Part shown: positions 50,805 through 59,848 of the stretch, piece after piece
Position numbering within the stretch: position 1 is the stretch's first letter
Layout of the letters: each line of letters opens with the position of its first letter
Position numbers and translations under genes: made by a program
NCBI GenBank assembly: GCA_002382085.1
Contig: DFZK01000012.1
Span: 186,001 to 250,000, forward strand
Reading direction: 5' to 3'
Length of the DNA: 64,000 bases
DNA from: Sulfurospirillum sp. UBA4058
GTDB taxonomy: Bacteria; Campylobacterota; Campylobacteria; Campylobacterales; Sulfurospirillaceae
Notes under the pieces: model-generated
Databases searched by the model: none
Told to the model about the DNA's origin: nothing
Seen by the model: the letters and a program-made list of their open reading frames with translations, nothing else

Positions 50805-51308
50805 TTAAAGTTCTATCTCGTCTCGATCTTTGCCGTCGCTTGCAAACCACTCGTCTTCGATAAAATCATCTTCTACGATCTGTGAGACATTGCGCTTCAT
50901 GTAACGCCCCGTTGCGCTGACCGCTACTTCGCCATCCGGCAGTATCAGCTCTCCCGTACCTTCAAAAATGCGCCCTTTATCGCTCACGATGCGCCCGATG
51001 ACTTTGAGTTCCACATCCAAAGGCACGGGTTTTTTGTATTTGAGGTTCAGTTCTATCGTCACGCCAAAGCTCTCTTGACCGTAATGCGCCATAATCGCCC
51101 TGCCGATCGTCTCGTCTAAAATCGTCGCTGAAATACCGCCGTGCAAGATTCCGGGGTAGCTTTGAAGGTAGGTATGCGGCGTAAAGTACGCCACGACTTC
51201 TTTAGTTTCCAACTCGTAAAACTTGGTTTTGAGACCGAAGGGATTTTGAACGCCGCACACCAAACAGTTTTTAGAGATGTGTTGTTTGCCCGTTACTTTA
51301 AACGTCAC
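50805..51308 (-). CDS. PaaI-type hotdog thioesterase
   Basis: A 167-residue protein of the hotdog-fold thioesterase family, with HGGISATILDETIGRAIMAHY (catalytic region) and VTIELNLKYKKPVPLDVEL. It probably hydrolyses acyl-CoA or aryl-CoA thioesters. An N-terminal extension carries C15/C18 (NCLVCGVQNPFG). It runs directly into recQ on its 3' side and overlaps the 157-residue gene by 4 bp. Confidence 0.85.
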   Translation of the reverse strand: MTFKVTGKQHISKNCLVCGVQNPFGLKTKFYELETKEVVAYFTPHTYLQSYPGILHGGISATILDETIGRAIMAHYGQESFGVTIELNLKYKKPVPLDVELKVIGRIVSDKGRIFEGTGELILPDGEVAVSATGRYMKRNVSQIVEDDFIEDEWFASDGKDRDEIEL

Positions 51309-51778
51309 TTTACTGCTCCATGCACCTTTTCAAGCTCTTTGCGCACTTTGGAGTAGAGTTTAAGATCGACCGCTTTATAGCTTTTGAGTAAGCCATCCAG
51401 CAGTGCGGTATCCAGTTCGTTTTGGTCGTCTTTGTTTTCGGGAACGATCTTATCTTTCACACCGCAATTGTTGCAAAAATCGTAAAGGTAGGTCAGATCA
51501 ATCTGATAGTCCAAACGGTGCGTCAACTCGTTTTTCAGCTTTCGCGTCTCATTCATGATGACAAACTCTTGCTCGCTGATCGTCTTTAACGCTCTTAGTT
51601 CCTCAAGGAGTTTAAATTGTGTCATACTACGAGACGTTCCGGGGATCAGCACTTCTGCCACAAATTCATAGTACGCTTCCACCGCCAAAACCATCACGTA
51701 AAGGTTTTTCCCGAGTGGATTTTCTTCTTGCTCGATAAACTCTTTAAAATGGTGCAATTTTTGCATTTCAACCGTCAT
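51305..51778 (-). CDS. Conserved helical hypothetical protein
   Basis: A 157-residue, soluble, mainly helical protein with no signal peptide. A Cys pair (FCNNCG) lies at about 107-110. The gene overlaps its neighbours by 4 bp on both sides, between an RNA helicase and a thioesterase. No family recognised. Operon position suggests a housekeeping role, not proven. Confidence 0.7.
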   Translation of the reverse strand: MTVEMQKLHHFKEFIEQEENPLGKNLYVMVLAVEAYYEFVAEVLIPGTSRSMTQFKLLEELRALKTISEQEFVIMNETRKLKNELTHRLDYQIDLTYLYDFCNNCGVKDKIVPENKDDQNELDTALLDGLLKSYKAVDLKLYSKVRKELEKVHGAVK

Positions 51779-53076
51779 TTTTTCGTTCCTTTATCCCTTC
51801 CGCCTTGCGCTTGTTTTTTCGTTTTTGTTTTATGGTATGCTTCACGTTTTTTCTGAATGGAAACGGAGCGTTTGTTGGCTCTTTCATACTCGATTTTTGC
51901 TTGAACCGTCCCTTTTTTTGCCTCTTTTTCCAACTGCTTTTTGGTTTCAAATCCGGGGTAAAATTCAGTTTTGATGGCATACTTCAAAATTTTTTCGATC
52001 TCTTTGAGTTTTGACTTATCTTCTTTAGAGACGAACGAAATGGCGCACCCCTCTTTTCCGGCGCGTCCCGTACGTCCGGCTCGATGCACGTAATCTTCCG
52101 CATCTCCGGGCAGTTCATAGTTAATCACGTGTTCTAAATCTTCAATATCGAGTCCGCGAGAAGCAATGTCGGTGGCAACGAGCACGCGAATCGCGTTTTC
52201 TTTAAAGGCTTTAATCGCTTGCGAACGCTTTGCATGGGCTTTATCGCCGTGAAGTACCAGCGTTTTTAGACCGCTCTCTTCCAAGTATTGTCCTACGTCG
52301 TCGGCACTCTGTTTTGTTTTGGTAAAGACCAAAACTTGATGCCAATTTTTAGAACCGATCATGTACGAAAGAAGCTCGCTTTTTCGTTCTTGATCGACTA
52401 AATAAACGGTCTGTTCGACTTTTTTGGCAAAATCGCCTTGATTGTTGATCGCGATTTTTTGAGGTTTTTTCAGACTGATCTCGCTCAAACGTTTAAGCGA
52501 TTTGGTCATACCGACCGAAAACAAAAGCGTTTGTCGCTTTTTGCCCATCAACGATAAAAGCAATTCGACCTCATCCCAAAATCCCATATCCAAGATACGA
52601 TCGGCTTCATCGAATACCAGAACTTCGACACGCGAAAGATCGATATTACCGAGTTTGACATGCTCCAACAAGCGTCCCGGCGTCGCGATCAAAATGTCCG
52701 TCCCTTTTTCCAATTTCTTGGTTTGGGGCGTAAACTTAACGCCTCCATACACCGTGCAAACGCTTAAAAGCGTGTATTTGCCGTACGCTTGGACGCTCTG
52801 TCCGACTTGCGATGCCAATTCTCGCGTCGGAACTAAAATCAACGAACGCGTACTTTTGGGAAGCGTCGCTTTTTGGCTTTTTTTGGTGAGAATTTCTAAA
52901 AGAGGTAAGGCATATGCCGCCGTTTTTCCCGTACCCGTTTGAGCGGTGACCATAACGTCTTTGCCTTCCAATACGACGGGGATAGCTTTTGCTTGAACGG
53001 GAGTCGGTTTAAGATAGCCTAGTTCGTCGATCGCTTTTTGAATGACGGAAAGTAAACCGAGTTTTTCAAAGACCAT
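51775..53076 (-). CDS. DEAD-box RNA helicase (RhlE-like)
   Basis: A 433-residue helicase with the Q motif (PTPVQAKAIP), Walker A AQTGTGKT, PTRELA, TPGRLLEHV, DEAD (VLVFDEADRILDMGF), a SAT-position variant FSVGMTKS, ATDIASRGLDI and HRAGRTGRAG. The C-terminal 60 residues are Lys-rich, as usual for RNA-binding tails. It remodels RNA, probably in ribosome assembly or decay. The canonical SAT motif is changed to SVG, which is unusual for unwinding. AAGGAAACAG precedes the ATG. Confidence 0.93.
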   Translation of the reverse strand: MVFEKLGLLSVIQKAIDELGYLKPTPVQAKAIPVVLEGKDVMVTAQTGTGKTAAYALPLLEILTKKSQKATLPKSTRSLILVPTRELASQVGQSVQAYGKYTLLSVCTVYGGVKFTPQTKKLEKGTDILIATPGRLLEHVKLGNIDLSRVEVLVFDEADRILDMGFWDEVELLLSLMGKKRQTLLFSVGMTKSLKRLSEISLKKPQKIAINNQGDFAKKVEQTVYLVDQERKSELLSYMIGSKNWHQVLVFTKTKQSADDVGQYLEESGLKTLVLHGDKAHAKRSQAIKAFKENAIRVLVATDIASRGLDIEDLEHVINYELPGDAEDYVHRAGRTGRAGKEGCAISFVSKEDKSKLKEIEKILKYAIKTEFYPGFETKKQLEKEAKKGTVQAKIEYERANKRSVSIQKKREAYHKTKTKKQAQGGRDKGTKK

Positions 53077-53168
53077 CTGTTTCCTTTTTATAATGAGATA
53101 ATCTTTAATTGTAGCTAAGTTTTATTGAAAGTTACGTTTAGCCGTTTTATCTACCTAAGAAGTATCAT

Positions 53169-53191
53169 TAATTAGATTTCTTTACTAATTA
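53169..53191. promoter_or_regulatory. AT-rich inverted repeat in the divergent helicase/PhnD region
   Basis: AATTAG-n9-CTAATT within a 180-bp AT-rich divergent promoter region; candidate operator, otherwise nothing recognised. Confidence 0.3.
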
Positions 53192-53255
53192 TTAAGATTT
53201 TATTTATTCTTCCTTATGTATGATGTATGTCGAGATTTTAGAAAAAGGTGAATCC

Positions 53256-54086
53256 ATGCGATGGATTTCTTACGTCGGCTTGATCGTCATACTTCTCCTT
53301 CCGTTGGAGGGAAGAGAACTTATTTTTGCTTCACTACCCTATAAAAACAATGCCGGTATCGTAGAAGATTTTGCCCCGATGCTTCGCTATCTTGAAAGCG
53401 ACCTCAATCAGTCCGTCAATTTTCGATTTGAACCCTCTTACCGGAAATTGATTGCGGATTTTATCGACGATAAGATCGATATGGCGTATATGGGTCCCTT
53501 GCCGACGCTTGCTTTAATGAAACAAGATGCCTCCGCCCACCCCATCGTAACCTTTAACGACGCCGACGGAAAAAACGGCTACCGTTGCGTTTTGGTTAAG
53601 TTCGCACCCGACGTCTTGCCGATGGAGCATCCTCAAACGCTCAAAGTCGCCCTCACCGAGCCACTCTCGACGTGCGGCTATTTTTCAACCGCCCCGTTGA
53701 TTCAAACCTTCACCGAAGCACCGCTTTCTTCGATGCATTATCGCTACGTACATACGCACGACGAAGCGGCACTGAGCGTTCTTCGCGGCGAATTTCACTT
53801 AGGCGGCATGAAAGAGAGTATCGCCGAGTCGTACCGCTCGCTCGGCTTAGAAATCATTGCTTATTCACCCGTCGTTCCGGGGTTTACGCTCGTCGTCAAT
53901 ACCCAAACGCTCTCACAAGAACAAATCGAAACGATTCGCGCACGTCTTTTAAATGCACCCTTTAAAGAGTACGCTTCATGGGGCAAAGAGATCTCTTTCG
54001 GCGTTCAAGCCGTGCATGCCGATACGTATCGCTCGATGCAATTTTTTCCCGAAGTTGAGAACATCCCGCAAGAAGGAAATTTTTGA
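53256..54086 (+). CDS. PhnD-like periplasmic binding protein (third copy)
   Basis: A 276-residue protein with signal peptide (MRWISYVGLIVILLLPLEG). PhnD-type features: KIDMAYMGPLPTLALM and VALTEPLSTCGYFSTAPL (STCG in place of STSG). Start at 53256, after AAAAAGGTG; extension to 53220 is unsupported. It overlaps the following PAS-GGDEF gene (TGATG) and lacks transporter partners. It is sequence-diverged from the copies at 45605 and 47911, so it probably has another ligand. Confidence 0.83.
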   Translation: MRWISYVGLIVILLLPLEGRELIFASLPYKNNAGIVEDFAPMLRYLESDLNQSVNFRFEPSYRKLIADFIDDKIDMAYMGPLPTLALMKQDASAHPIVTFNDADGKNGYRCVLVKFAPDVLPMEHPQTLKVALTEPLSTCGYFSTAPLIQTFTEAPLSSMHYRYVHTHDEAALSVLRGEFHLGGMKESIAESYRSLGLEIIAYSPVVPGFTLVVNTQTLSQEQIETIRARLLNAPFKEYASWGKEISFGVQAVHADTYRSMQFFPEVENIPQEGNF

Positions 54087-56020
54087 TGAAACAGATTTTA
54101 CCTTCCCTTGCTCTTTTAGGCGTTTTATACCTTCTCTTTTTTTTAAACAGTTATGCCGTAAAAGAGCGGGAAATTCAGATCATTCTAGACGGAAAAAATC
54201 AAAGTCTGGAGTCTTCGTATAAAGCGGTCACGCAGATGTACCGTATTTCCATCGAAAATTATTTTAAATACGTGATTATGCAGCCTAACGTCGTCGAAAT
54301 TTTACGCCGATCGGTACATGCTTCCGCAGAAGAAAAAGCCCTTTTACGCGGAAAACTGTACCGCTATTTGTATCCGATCTATCAACAAGAACTCGTTGGC
54401 CAAGGTATCCGACAACTTCACTTTCATACCGAAAAAGGCGATAGTTTTTTACGCTTTCACCAACCGAACGAAAACGGCGATGCGTTGATCGACATTAGGG
54501 CAACCATCAAAAAAGCCAACGAAGAGCGAACCTTCGTCTCCGGCTTCGAAGGCGGTCGCATTTATCCAGGGTTTCGTTACGTTTATCCAATCGTCGATCA
54601 AGAGACGTTTTTAGGAACCGTCGAGCTTTCACTCTCATACGAGCGCATCGTTACCGAGCTTTCTAAACTCCTCAATGCACAGCACTATTTGTTACTTCTT
54701 AACAAAGAGACGACGACCGACGTCGTGTTTGAAAAACATCAAGACTACTTCGTACCGTCTACGATTTCCGAGCATTTTATGATCGAAAATCCTTCCATTT
54801 CGCCTTTAAGCGATCATACCTTAAAATCACCTCTAATCATGCAAATCAATACGCTACTTCGAGACAACCCGCGCGTACAAAAGCTTTTGTCGTTGCATAA
54901 AGCGTTTTCGGTTCCTCTCCTTTTAGGTCAACAAGGATACAGCATTAACTTTTACCCTATTTTTACGATCGACGATCGCCTCGGCGGCTACGTAACGACG
55001 TACGATTGTGCGCCGGAGTTGGTCGACATTGAAACCAAATACCTCACGATTTACCTTTTAGGCTTTGTAACGCTTGCGATTTTAACGTTCGGGCTTTACC
55101 TTTTTTTGATACAACGCAAACGCATCGTCCTTGAAAAAATTCAATTTGAGACCATCGTTACCTCTACCGTAAACGGCGTCATTCTTCTTACAAACGACGG
55201 TTCTATCAGCTTCGTCAATGCCGCGACATTAAGCATATTAGGCTATCAAGAAGCCGACATGTTAGGTGCAAACGCTCACCGTCTGATCCACGTTCATCCC
55301 CAATCGTTAGAGCAAGTACCTTGCCCCATTTTAGAGAGCATCGCACATCAGCACGCTTATGTCGGAGAAGAACTTTTCCGCACCGCCAAAGGTGAGCATA
55401 TTTTCGTTCACGTCAATTTGACGCCTTTCATTCAGGAAAATCGTAGCGTGGGATCGGTCATGATTTTTCGCAACATCACCGAAGAAAAAAAAGCTAAAGA
55501 GACGATCGAGCACCTTGCCTATTACGACTCGTTAACCGAACTTCCCAACCGTAAATTGCTTCTCGATCGTTTGAATTATACCGTGGCGATGTGCGCACGT
55601 GCTAAGGAATACTGCGGTTTGCTCTTTATCGATTTGGATAATTTTAAACATCTGAACGATACTTTAGGACACGAATACGGCGACGTTTTACTCCAACACG
55701 TCGCCAAGCGTCTTCAAAAAACCTTACGGCATTGCGATACGGTCGCACGTTTCGGCGGAGACGAATTTGTCGTACTGATCACAAAACTCGGATCGGAAGA
55801 AGTCAAATCCAAAACGCAACTGCACCGTATCGCGCAAAAAATTCTCAAAGAATTTTCCAAACCTTTTTCACTGATCGATTACGACTACGCATGTTCCGCA
55901 AGTATCGGAGGAACGCTCTTTTGGGATAACTCCAAAACGATCAACGATATTCTGAAAGATGCGGATATTGCCATGTACACGGTTAAAAAAAGCGGTAAAA
56001 ACGAAATTAAAATCGCTTAA
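54086..56020 (+). CDS. Membrane PAS-diguanylate cyclase coupled to PhnD-like protein
   Basis: A 644-residue protein: TM helix about 5-23, a long periplasmic sensor (about 25-320), a second helix near 325-343, PAS (about 355-470, with TIVTSTVNGVILLTNDG) and GGDEF (about 485-640). The motif RFGGDEF is intact and RHCD five residues before it is an I-site. The start ATG at 54086 overlaps the PhnD-like stop (TGATG) with AAGGAA upstream, hence translational coupling. Convergent with the kinase at 56017. Confidence 0.88.
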   Translation: MKQILPSLALLGVLYLLFFLNSYAVKEREIQIILDGKNQSLESSYKAVTQMYRISIENYFKYVIMQPNVVEILRRSVHASAEEKALLRGKLYRYLYPIYQQELVGQGIRQLHFHTEKGDSFLRFHQPNENGDALIDIRATIKKANEERTFVSGFEGGRIYPGFRYVYPIVDQETFLGTVELSLSYERIVTELSKLLNAQHYLLLLNKETTTDVVFEKHQDYFVPSTISEHFMIENPSISPLSDHTLKSPLIMQINTLLRDNPRVQKLLSLHKAFSVPLLLGQQGYSINFYPIFTIDDRLGGYVTTYDCAPELVDIETKYLTIYLLGFVTLAILTFGLYLFLIQRKRIVLEKIQFETIVTSTVNGVILLTNDGSISFVNAATLSILGYQEADMLGANAHRLIHVHPQSLEQVPCPILESIAHQHAYVGEELFRTAKGEHIFVHVNLTPFIQENRSVGSVMIFRNITEEKKAKETIEHLAYYDSLTELPNRKLLLDRLNYTVAMCARAKEYCGLLFIDLDNFKHLNDTLGHEYGDVLLQHVAKRLQKTLRHCDTVARFGGDEFVVLITKLGSEEVKSKTQLHRIAQKILKEFSKPFSLIDYDYACSASIGGTLFWDNSKTINDILKDADIAMYTVKKSGKNEIKIA

Positions 56021-57234
56021 TGAGAAAACACTATCGCGTACGTGTAGCAACCTTCACGGTAATCCTGCCGTAATGAAAAGCCGTGTTTGTGAATAATTTT
56101 GTGAACGATGCTGAGCCCAAGCCCAAATCCAGTACCGTCTCTTGCATCATTACCTCTGACAAACGGCTCGCAATAAGACTCTAGAGGACGACTCAAAGCT
56201 TCACCTTGGTTTTTCACGGCAATCGTACGGTTTTGAACATCGATCTCGACGGGCAGATGCGTGGCGTATTTAAGGGCATTATCGATAAGGTTTTTTAAGG
56301 CAATCGAAAGATAGTTCAAATCACCCTCGATCGTAAAAGAGTCCACGATACGAATCTCCAAAAGCGATTCATCCTCGATCATCAGTTTGGACAGTGCTTC
56401 GGAAAGAAGCGTCTCAACCTCAAAATGCTCCTGTTTAAATTCCGCCATATTCGCACCCAAACGCTCGATTTGCAGAAGCTCGTTCGTGAGTCTATCGATT
56501 TGAAGAATCGCTTTTTGGAGGATTTTTTGATGCGCATTAGAAGGCATCATTTCTAACGCCAATTTTGATTTTGCTAAGGGCGTTCTTAGCTCGTGCCCGA
56601 TGTCGCGAAGCAATCGCTCGCGTGAGCCGAGCAAATTTTCGATGTTAGACGCCATTGCGTTAAAACTCTCTACCAGCCGTCCAAGTTCGTTTGAGCCTTG
56701 CGGCGACATTCTTACATGTAAGTCTCCTTCGCCAAAACGCTTCAGGGTTTGCGTCATTGTTTTTAACGGCAATAAAAGCTTCGCGAGGAGAAGGAAGATG
56801 ACGACCAACAGCACCACGTCCGCATCGATAAGATAACTTAAGCGCAATTGTTGGTCAAAATACTCTTCTTGGTTTTTAACGCGTACGAGTGAAGGTTCGT
56901 CCAAATAACGCAATAAAAGCGTATAAGACCCTTGGGCGTCTTCATAAATTTTCATTTCGCCAAAACTGCTCTGTTCTTCATATATCTGACGCGCTTTTTT
57001 TTCGTAGCTATCGTACGGTACGCTTTCAAAACCCCATGCATCGAGTTTTTTTTGAAAAGCGACCATATCGTTGTTGGCCAAATCCTTAAAAAGATCATTG
57101 CTCGCTTGAAGATATTTTTCCCTCAAAAACGCTTCTATATTGGTTTTGGCTAAAGAATGCGTCTCTTTACCGACAAAAAACATCACGCCGAGGCTGGCAA
57201 GAAAAAGCAGTAAAAGTTTCGTAAAAATCGACAT
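56017..57234 (-). CDS. Sensor histidine kinase of the SHP cytochrome operon
   Basis: A 405-residue membrane kinase: TM helices about 5-21 and 134-152, HAMP about 153-205, phospho-acceptor H214 (GHELRTPLAKSK) and an ATPase domain (NLIDNALKYA, GTGFGLGLSIVHKI). The ATG at 57232-57234 overlaps the regulator stop by one base. The domain order is CpxA/CusS-like. It probably monitors envelope or redox state through the co-expressed Spy-like protein, by analogy. Confidence 0.9.
   Translation of the reverse strand: MSIFTKLLLLFLASLGVMFFVGKETHSLAKTNIEAFLREKYLQASNDLFKDLANNDMVAFQKKLDAWGFESVPYDSYEKKARQIYEEQSSFGEMKIYEDAQGSYTLLLRYLDEPSLVRVKNQEEYFDQQLRLSYLIDADVVLLVVIFLLLAKLLLPLKTMTQTLKRFGEGDLHVRMSPQGSNELGRLVESFNAMASNIENLLGSRERLLRDIGHELRTPLAKSKLALEMMPSNAHQKILQKAILQIDRLTNELLQIERLGANMAEFKQEHFEVETLLSEALSKLMIEDESLLEIRIVDSFTIEGDLNYLSIALKNLIDNALKYATHLPVEIDVQNRTIAVKNQGEALSRPLESYCEPFVRGNDARDGTGFGLGLSIVHKIIHKHGFSLRQDYREGCYTYAIVFSH
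56711..56722. repeat. CTTACATGTAAG, intragenic variant palindrome
   Basis: A perfect palindrome with both ends changed, inside the kinase gene. Confidence 0.7.
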
Positions 57235-57908
57235 CAATGTACCAATTGATAGCCAACGCCCCACACCGATTTGATGTACTTGGGGTTTTTAGAATCATCG
57301 CCGAGTTTCGCACGAAGATTACTCACGTGCATATCGACCGTTCGATCTTTGGTACTATATCCGATACCGTTAATCGCATGAAAAAGCGTTTCGCGTGAAA
57401 AAACTTTTCCGGGGTGAGACAAAAGCAGGTGCAATAGATCAAACTCGATTTTGGTCAAATCCAAAGCATAGCCCTCTAACGCGATTTGCATTTTCTCTTC
57501 ATCGATTTCAAAATCGCCGATTTTCTTTTTACTTTTGACGGCTCTACGAAGGACGGAATTAATTTTTAACACCAGTTCTCTAGGCTCATACGGCTTTGCA
57601 AGATAATCGTCCGCACCGAGTCCGTATCCGAGGATTTTATCGCTCAGTTCATTGCGCGCGGAAGAGATGATGATATAAACTTCTTCATTCAATGCCCGTA
57701 ACGCTTTGCACACGTCAAAACCGTCCATTTGAGGAAGCATCAAATCCAGTACGATCAATTGAATCTCTTGAGAATGTGCTTTGACGTAGGCAAGTGCTTC
57801 TTTGGGTTTATCGTAAGCGACAACTTCAAAATCGTAATTGGCTAGGTATTCTTTGATGAGAGATTGCATCTCCAAATCATCTTCGATGAGTAAGATTTTC
57901 TCGCTCAT
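57234..57908 (-). CDS. OmpR-family response regulator of the SHP cytochrome operon
   Basis: A 224-residue regulator: receiver with D55 (LIVLDLMLPQMDGFDV) and K near 104 (AKPYEPREL), then an OmpR winged helix (LDLTKIEFDLLHLL ... TVDMHVSNLRAKLG ... WGVGYQLVH). The start at 57906-57908 overlaps the Spy-like stop by 4 bp. Co-transcription with the cytochrome genes suggests autoregulation of the operon. Confidence 0.93.
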   Translation of the reverse strand: MSEKILLIEDDLEMQSLIKEYLANYDFEVVAYDKPKEALAYVKAHSQEIQLIVLDLMLPQMDGFDVCKALRALNEEVYIIISSARNELSDKILGYGLGADDYLAKPYEPRELVLKINSVLRRAVKSKKKIGDFEIDEEKMQIALEGYALDLTKIEFDLLHLLLSHPGKVFSRETLFHAINGIGYSTKDRTVDMHVSNLRAKLGDDSKNPKYIKSVWGVGYQLVH

Positions 57909-58282
57909 TCTACTTCCCACTCGTCTAAATTGCGTGCGAATTTTTCACGTTGCGAGGGCGTTAAGATAGCGTGCATTTGACGTAAAAAACGTGTTTCTAT
58001 CTGTGATGCTTTTTGGGCTAAAGACGATTGCAATGCAACCAAGGCACGCTCGTCGAGCTGTTTTTCGCGAAACAATCTCTCTTTATGTTTTTCAACACTC
58101 TCTTTTTCGTCACGAAAGGCTTTAAGCTCGTGTCGATACGTTTTAACGATCTCTTTAACGTCGTTTTGCTGTTCAAGACTCAGTTCTAAAGAAGACAAAT
58201 CTTTACTCAAATGATGTTTTTCATGTCCGTCGGCAACGCTTAAAGTGACCATGACCATTAAAAACACTACGATCCGTTTCAT
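57905..58282 (-). CDS. Spy/CpxP-like periplasmic protein
   Basis: A 125-residue exported helical protein (signal MKRIVVFLMVMVTLSVADG) with the Spy/CpxP-type LTPSQREKF ending helix and heptad-rich helices. In Cpx-like systems such proteins bind misfolded proteins or the kinase sensor domain. Here it lies between the cytochromes and the two-component genes, supporting a sensor-accessory role. Histidines at HEKHH (20-24) could bind metal. Confidence 0.75.
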   Translation of the reverse strand: MKRIVVFLMVMVTLSVADGHEKHHLSKDLSSLELSLEQQNDVKEIVKTYRHELKAFRDEKESVEKHKERLFREKQLDERALVALQSSLAQKASQIETRFLRQMHAILTPSQREKFARNLDEWEVE

Positions 58283-58286
58283 CGTT

Positions 58287-59387
58287 TTAACCTTTAATAT
58301 CTCTGTCGTTAATCGAGCCTTGTTCTATCATCGGATGACACGCTTTACAGTTGGAAATTTTACCGATTTTCGGGTCATTCAACGCTACTTTTTCGATTCC
58401 GTGATGGCGTTTTTTCCAAAATGACGTTTGCGTAATACTGTGGGGCATTGTATCATTTTTGAGGTGTGATAACATATACACGGCGGCTTCTTTGGTAGAA
58501 TTTTCGGCACCGTTGTCCTCTAAAAAAGCTTTAATCGACTGCGCCGTTTGAGAATCAAGCGATGCGTCGTCGCCGAAATGATTTTCCAAAGAACCCATCA
58601 TCTCGTCCCATGAAGCTTTAGGCAATAAAAACGGCGGATAAAGCATATGGCAGCTTCCGCACTCTTTCGCAAAAGCGGGGTGGACTTTGGCATAGTCCAC
58701 CCTTGGGTTGTTGTCGGCTAAGAGCAAAGAATTGGGTGAGGCTAAAAGATAAATCAGTGCAGCCACGGCCGCTCCCAGCCAGAAAAATCCGAAGAATTTT
58801 TGAAAAATACTGAGACGAACGCTTTTCCCATCTCCCTCTTTATAGCCGTCCACCATAGAGCGTAAAATCAGTTTGGAATGCAATACTCTATCCAATAAGG
58901 CTCCGGCGATATGCGCAAAAATGAGAAACATCAACGCATTGGCGAAAAATTCGTGCACTTCTTTAAAGAGCTTCATCTTCGCAAACCATGTATGGTTTAG
59001 AAACGAGGCAATGCCCATCCCCTCTTGCGCGCCGTACGCCAATGCGCCGGTAACGATGCTCAAGAACAAAAGCACCATCATTCCGATGATCGCGTAACTG
59101 GATGCCGGATTGTGACCGATATAGCTTTTTTTCGCACCGAAAATTGCCAACATATACGCTTTCAAATCGACGATGTTGAAACTGAAATCTTTAAACGTTG
59201 AATAGGGAATGTCTAAAAATCCCCATACGACGCGCCCCAAAAAGAGCACGCCGATGGCATAGCCTAAAGAGGCGTGAATGGATAGCCACCGATCTTCGTC
59301 GCGACTGAGGTATACGCCCAGCATCAACACCATCGCCAAAAGATGAAACACTCTGGTGTAGATGCTCCAAACGAGTATTTTTTTCAT
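58287..59387 (-). CDS. Cytochrome b561-type membrane protein fused to a diheme c domain
   Basis: A 366-residue fusion. The N-terminal part (about 1-210) is a four-to-five helix cytochrome b561-like membrane domain (WSIYTRVFHLLAMV ... GRVVWGFLDI). The C-terminal periplasmic part has two heme c sites, CGSCHMLYPPFLLP and CKACHPMIEQG, resembling the DHC protein upstream. It would link quinones to DHC and SHP. Start at 59387 chosen for ATGA overlap and GGGAG spacing. Confidence 0.85.
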   Translation of the reverse strand: MKKILVWSIYTRVFHLLAMVLMLGVYLSRDEDRWLSIHASLGYAIGVLFLGRVVWGFLDIPYSTFKDFSFNIVDLKAYMLAIFGAKKSYIGHNPASSYAIIGMMVLLFLSIVTGALAYGAQEGMGIASFLNHTWFAKMKLFKEVHEFFANALMFLIFAHIAGALLDRVLHSKLILRSMVDGYKEGDGKSVRLSIFQKFFGFFWLGAAVAALIYLLASPNSLLLADNNPRVDYAKVHPAFAKECGSCHMLYPPFLLPKASWDEMMGSLENHFGDDASLDSQTAQSIKAFLEDNGAENSTKEAAVYMLSHLKNDTMPHSITQTSFWKKRHHGIEKVALNDPKIGKISNCKACHPMIEQGSINDRDIKG

Positions 59388-59839
59388 TCCCATCTCCCGT
59401 AGTTGGGTATCACGATATTGCGCTCACTATAATCGCCCTGCTCGGCTTTGGTGTGGCACGCCGCACATTGACTGAGCGATTTGACCTCCGGTTGGTCGAT
59501 AAGACGTTCCGGAATACGTCGATGTTCCTTGATAAAATACGGTGATTGCGAAATGCGCATCGTCGTATTGCCTTGCGTTAGTTTACTATTTCCCGCGTTT
59601 TGCGTCACGTACGTCAAAATAGCATCGTGCTCTTTTTGGGAAAGCGACGCATCGGTTCCAAAGTGGTCTTGCAAATTTCCCATCACTTTTTGCCAACCGC
59701 TCGCGTTTAAAAGCGCGGGTTGATACCCGAAATGACAACTCGCGCACTCTTTTTGGTACAACGCATCGTTGGCTACGGGGACACTTTTTGCCCACGTCAT
59801 CGATACCAAAATAACACATCCTAAAATGATACGTCTCAT
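59384..59839 (-). CDS. Diheme cytochrome c (DHC-type)
   Basis: A 151-residue periplasmic protein with signal peptide (MRRIILGCVILVSMTWA) and two CXXCH sites (CASCHFGYQPALL, CAACHTKAEQG). The layout matches the DHC family, the electron donor to SHP-type cytochromes in Rhodobacter and Shewanella (family knowledge). It is downstream of the SHP-like gene and overlaps the b561 fusion gene. Confidence 0.88.
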   Translation of the reverse strand: MRRIILGCVILVSMTWAKSVPVANDALYQKECASCHFGYQPALLNASGWQKVMGNLQDHFGTDASLSQKEHDAILTYVTQNAGNSKLTQGNTTMRISQSPYFIKEHRRIPERLIDQPEVKSLSQCAACHTKAEQGDYSERNIVIPNYGRWE

Positions 59840-59848
59840 GTTTTCTCC

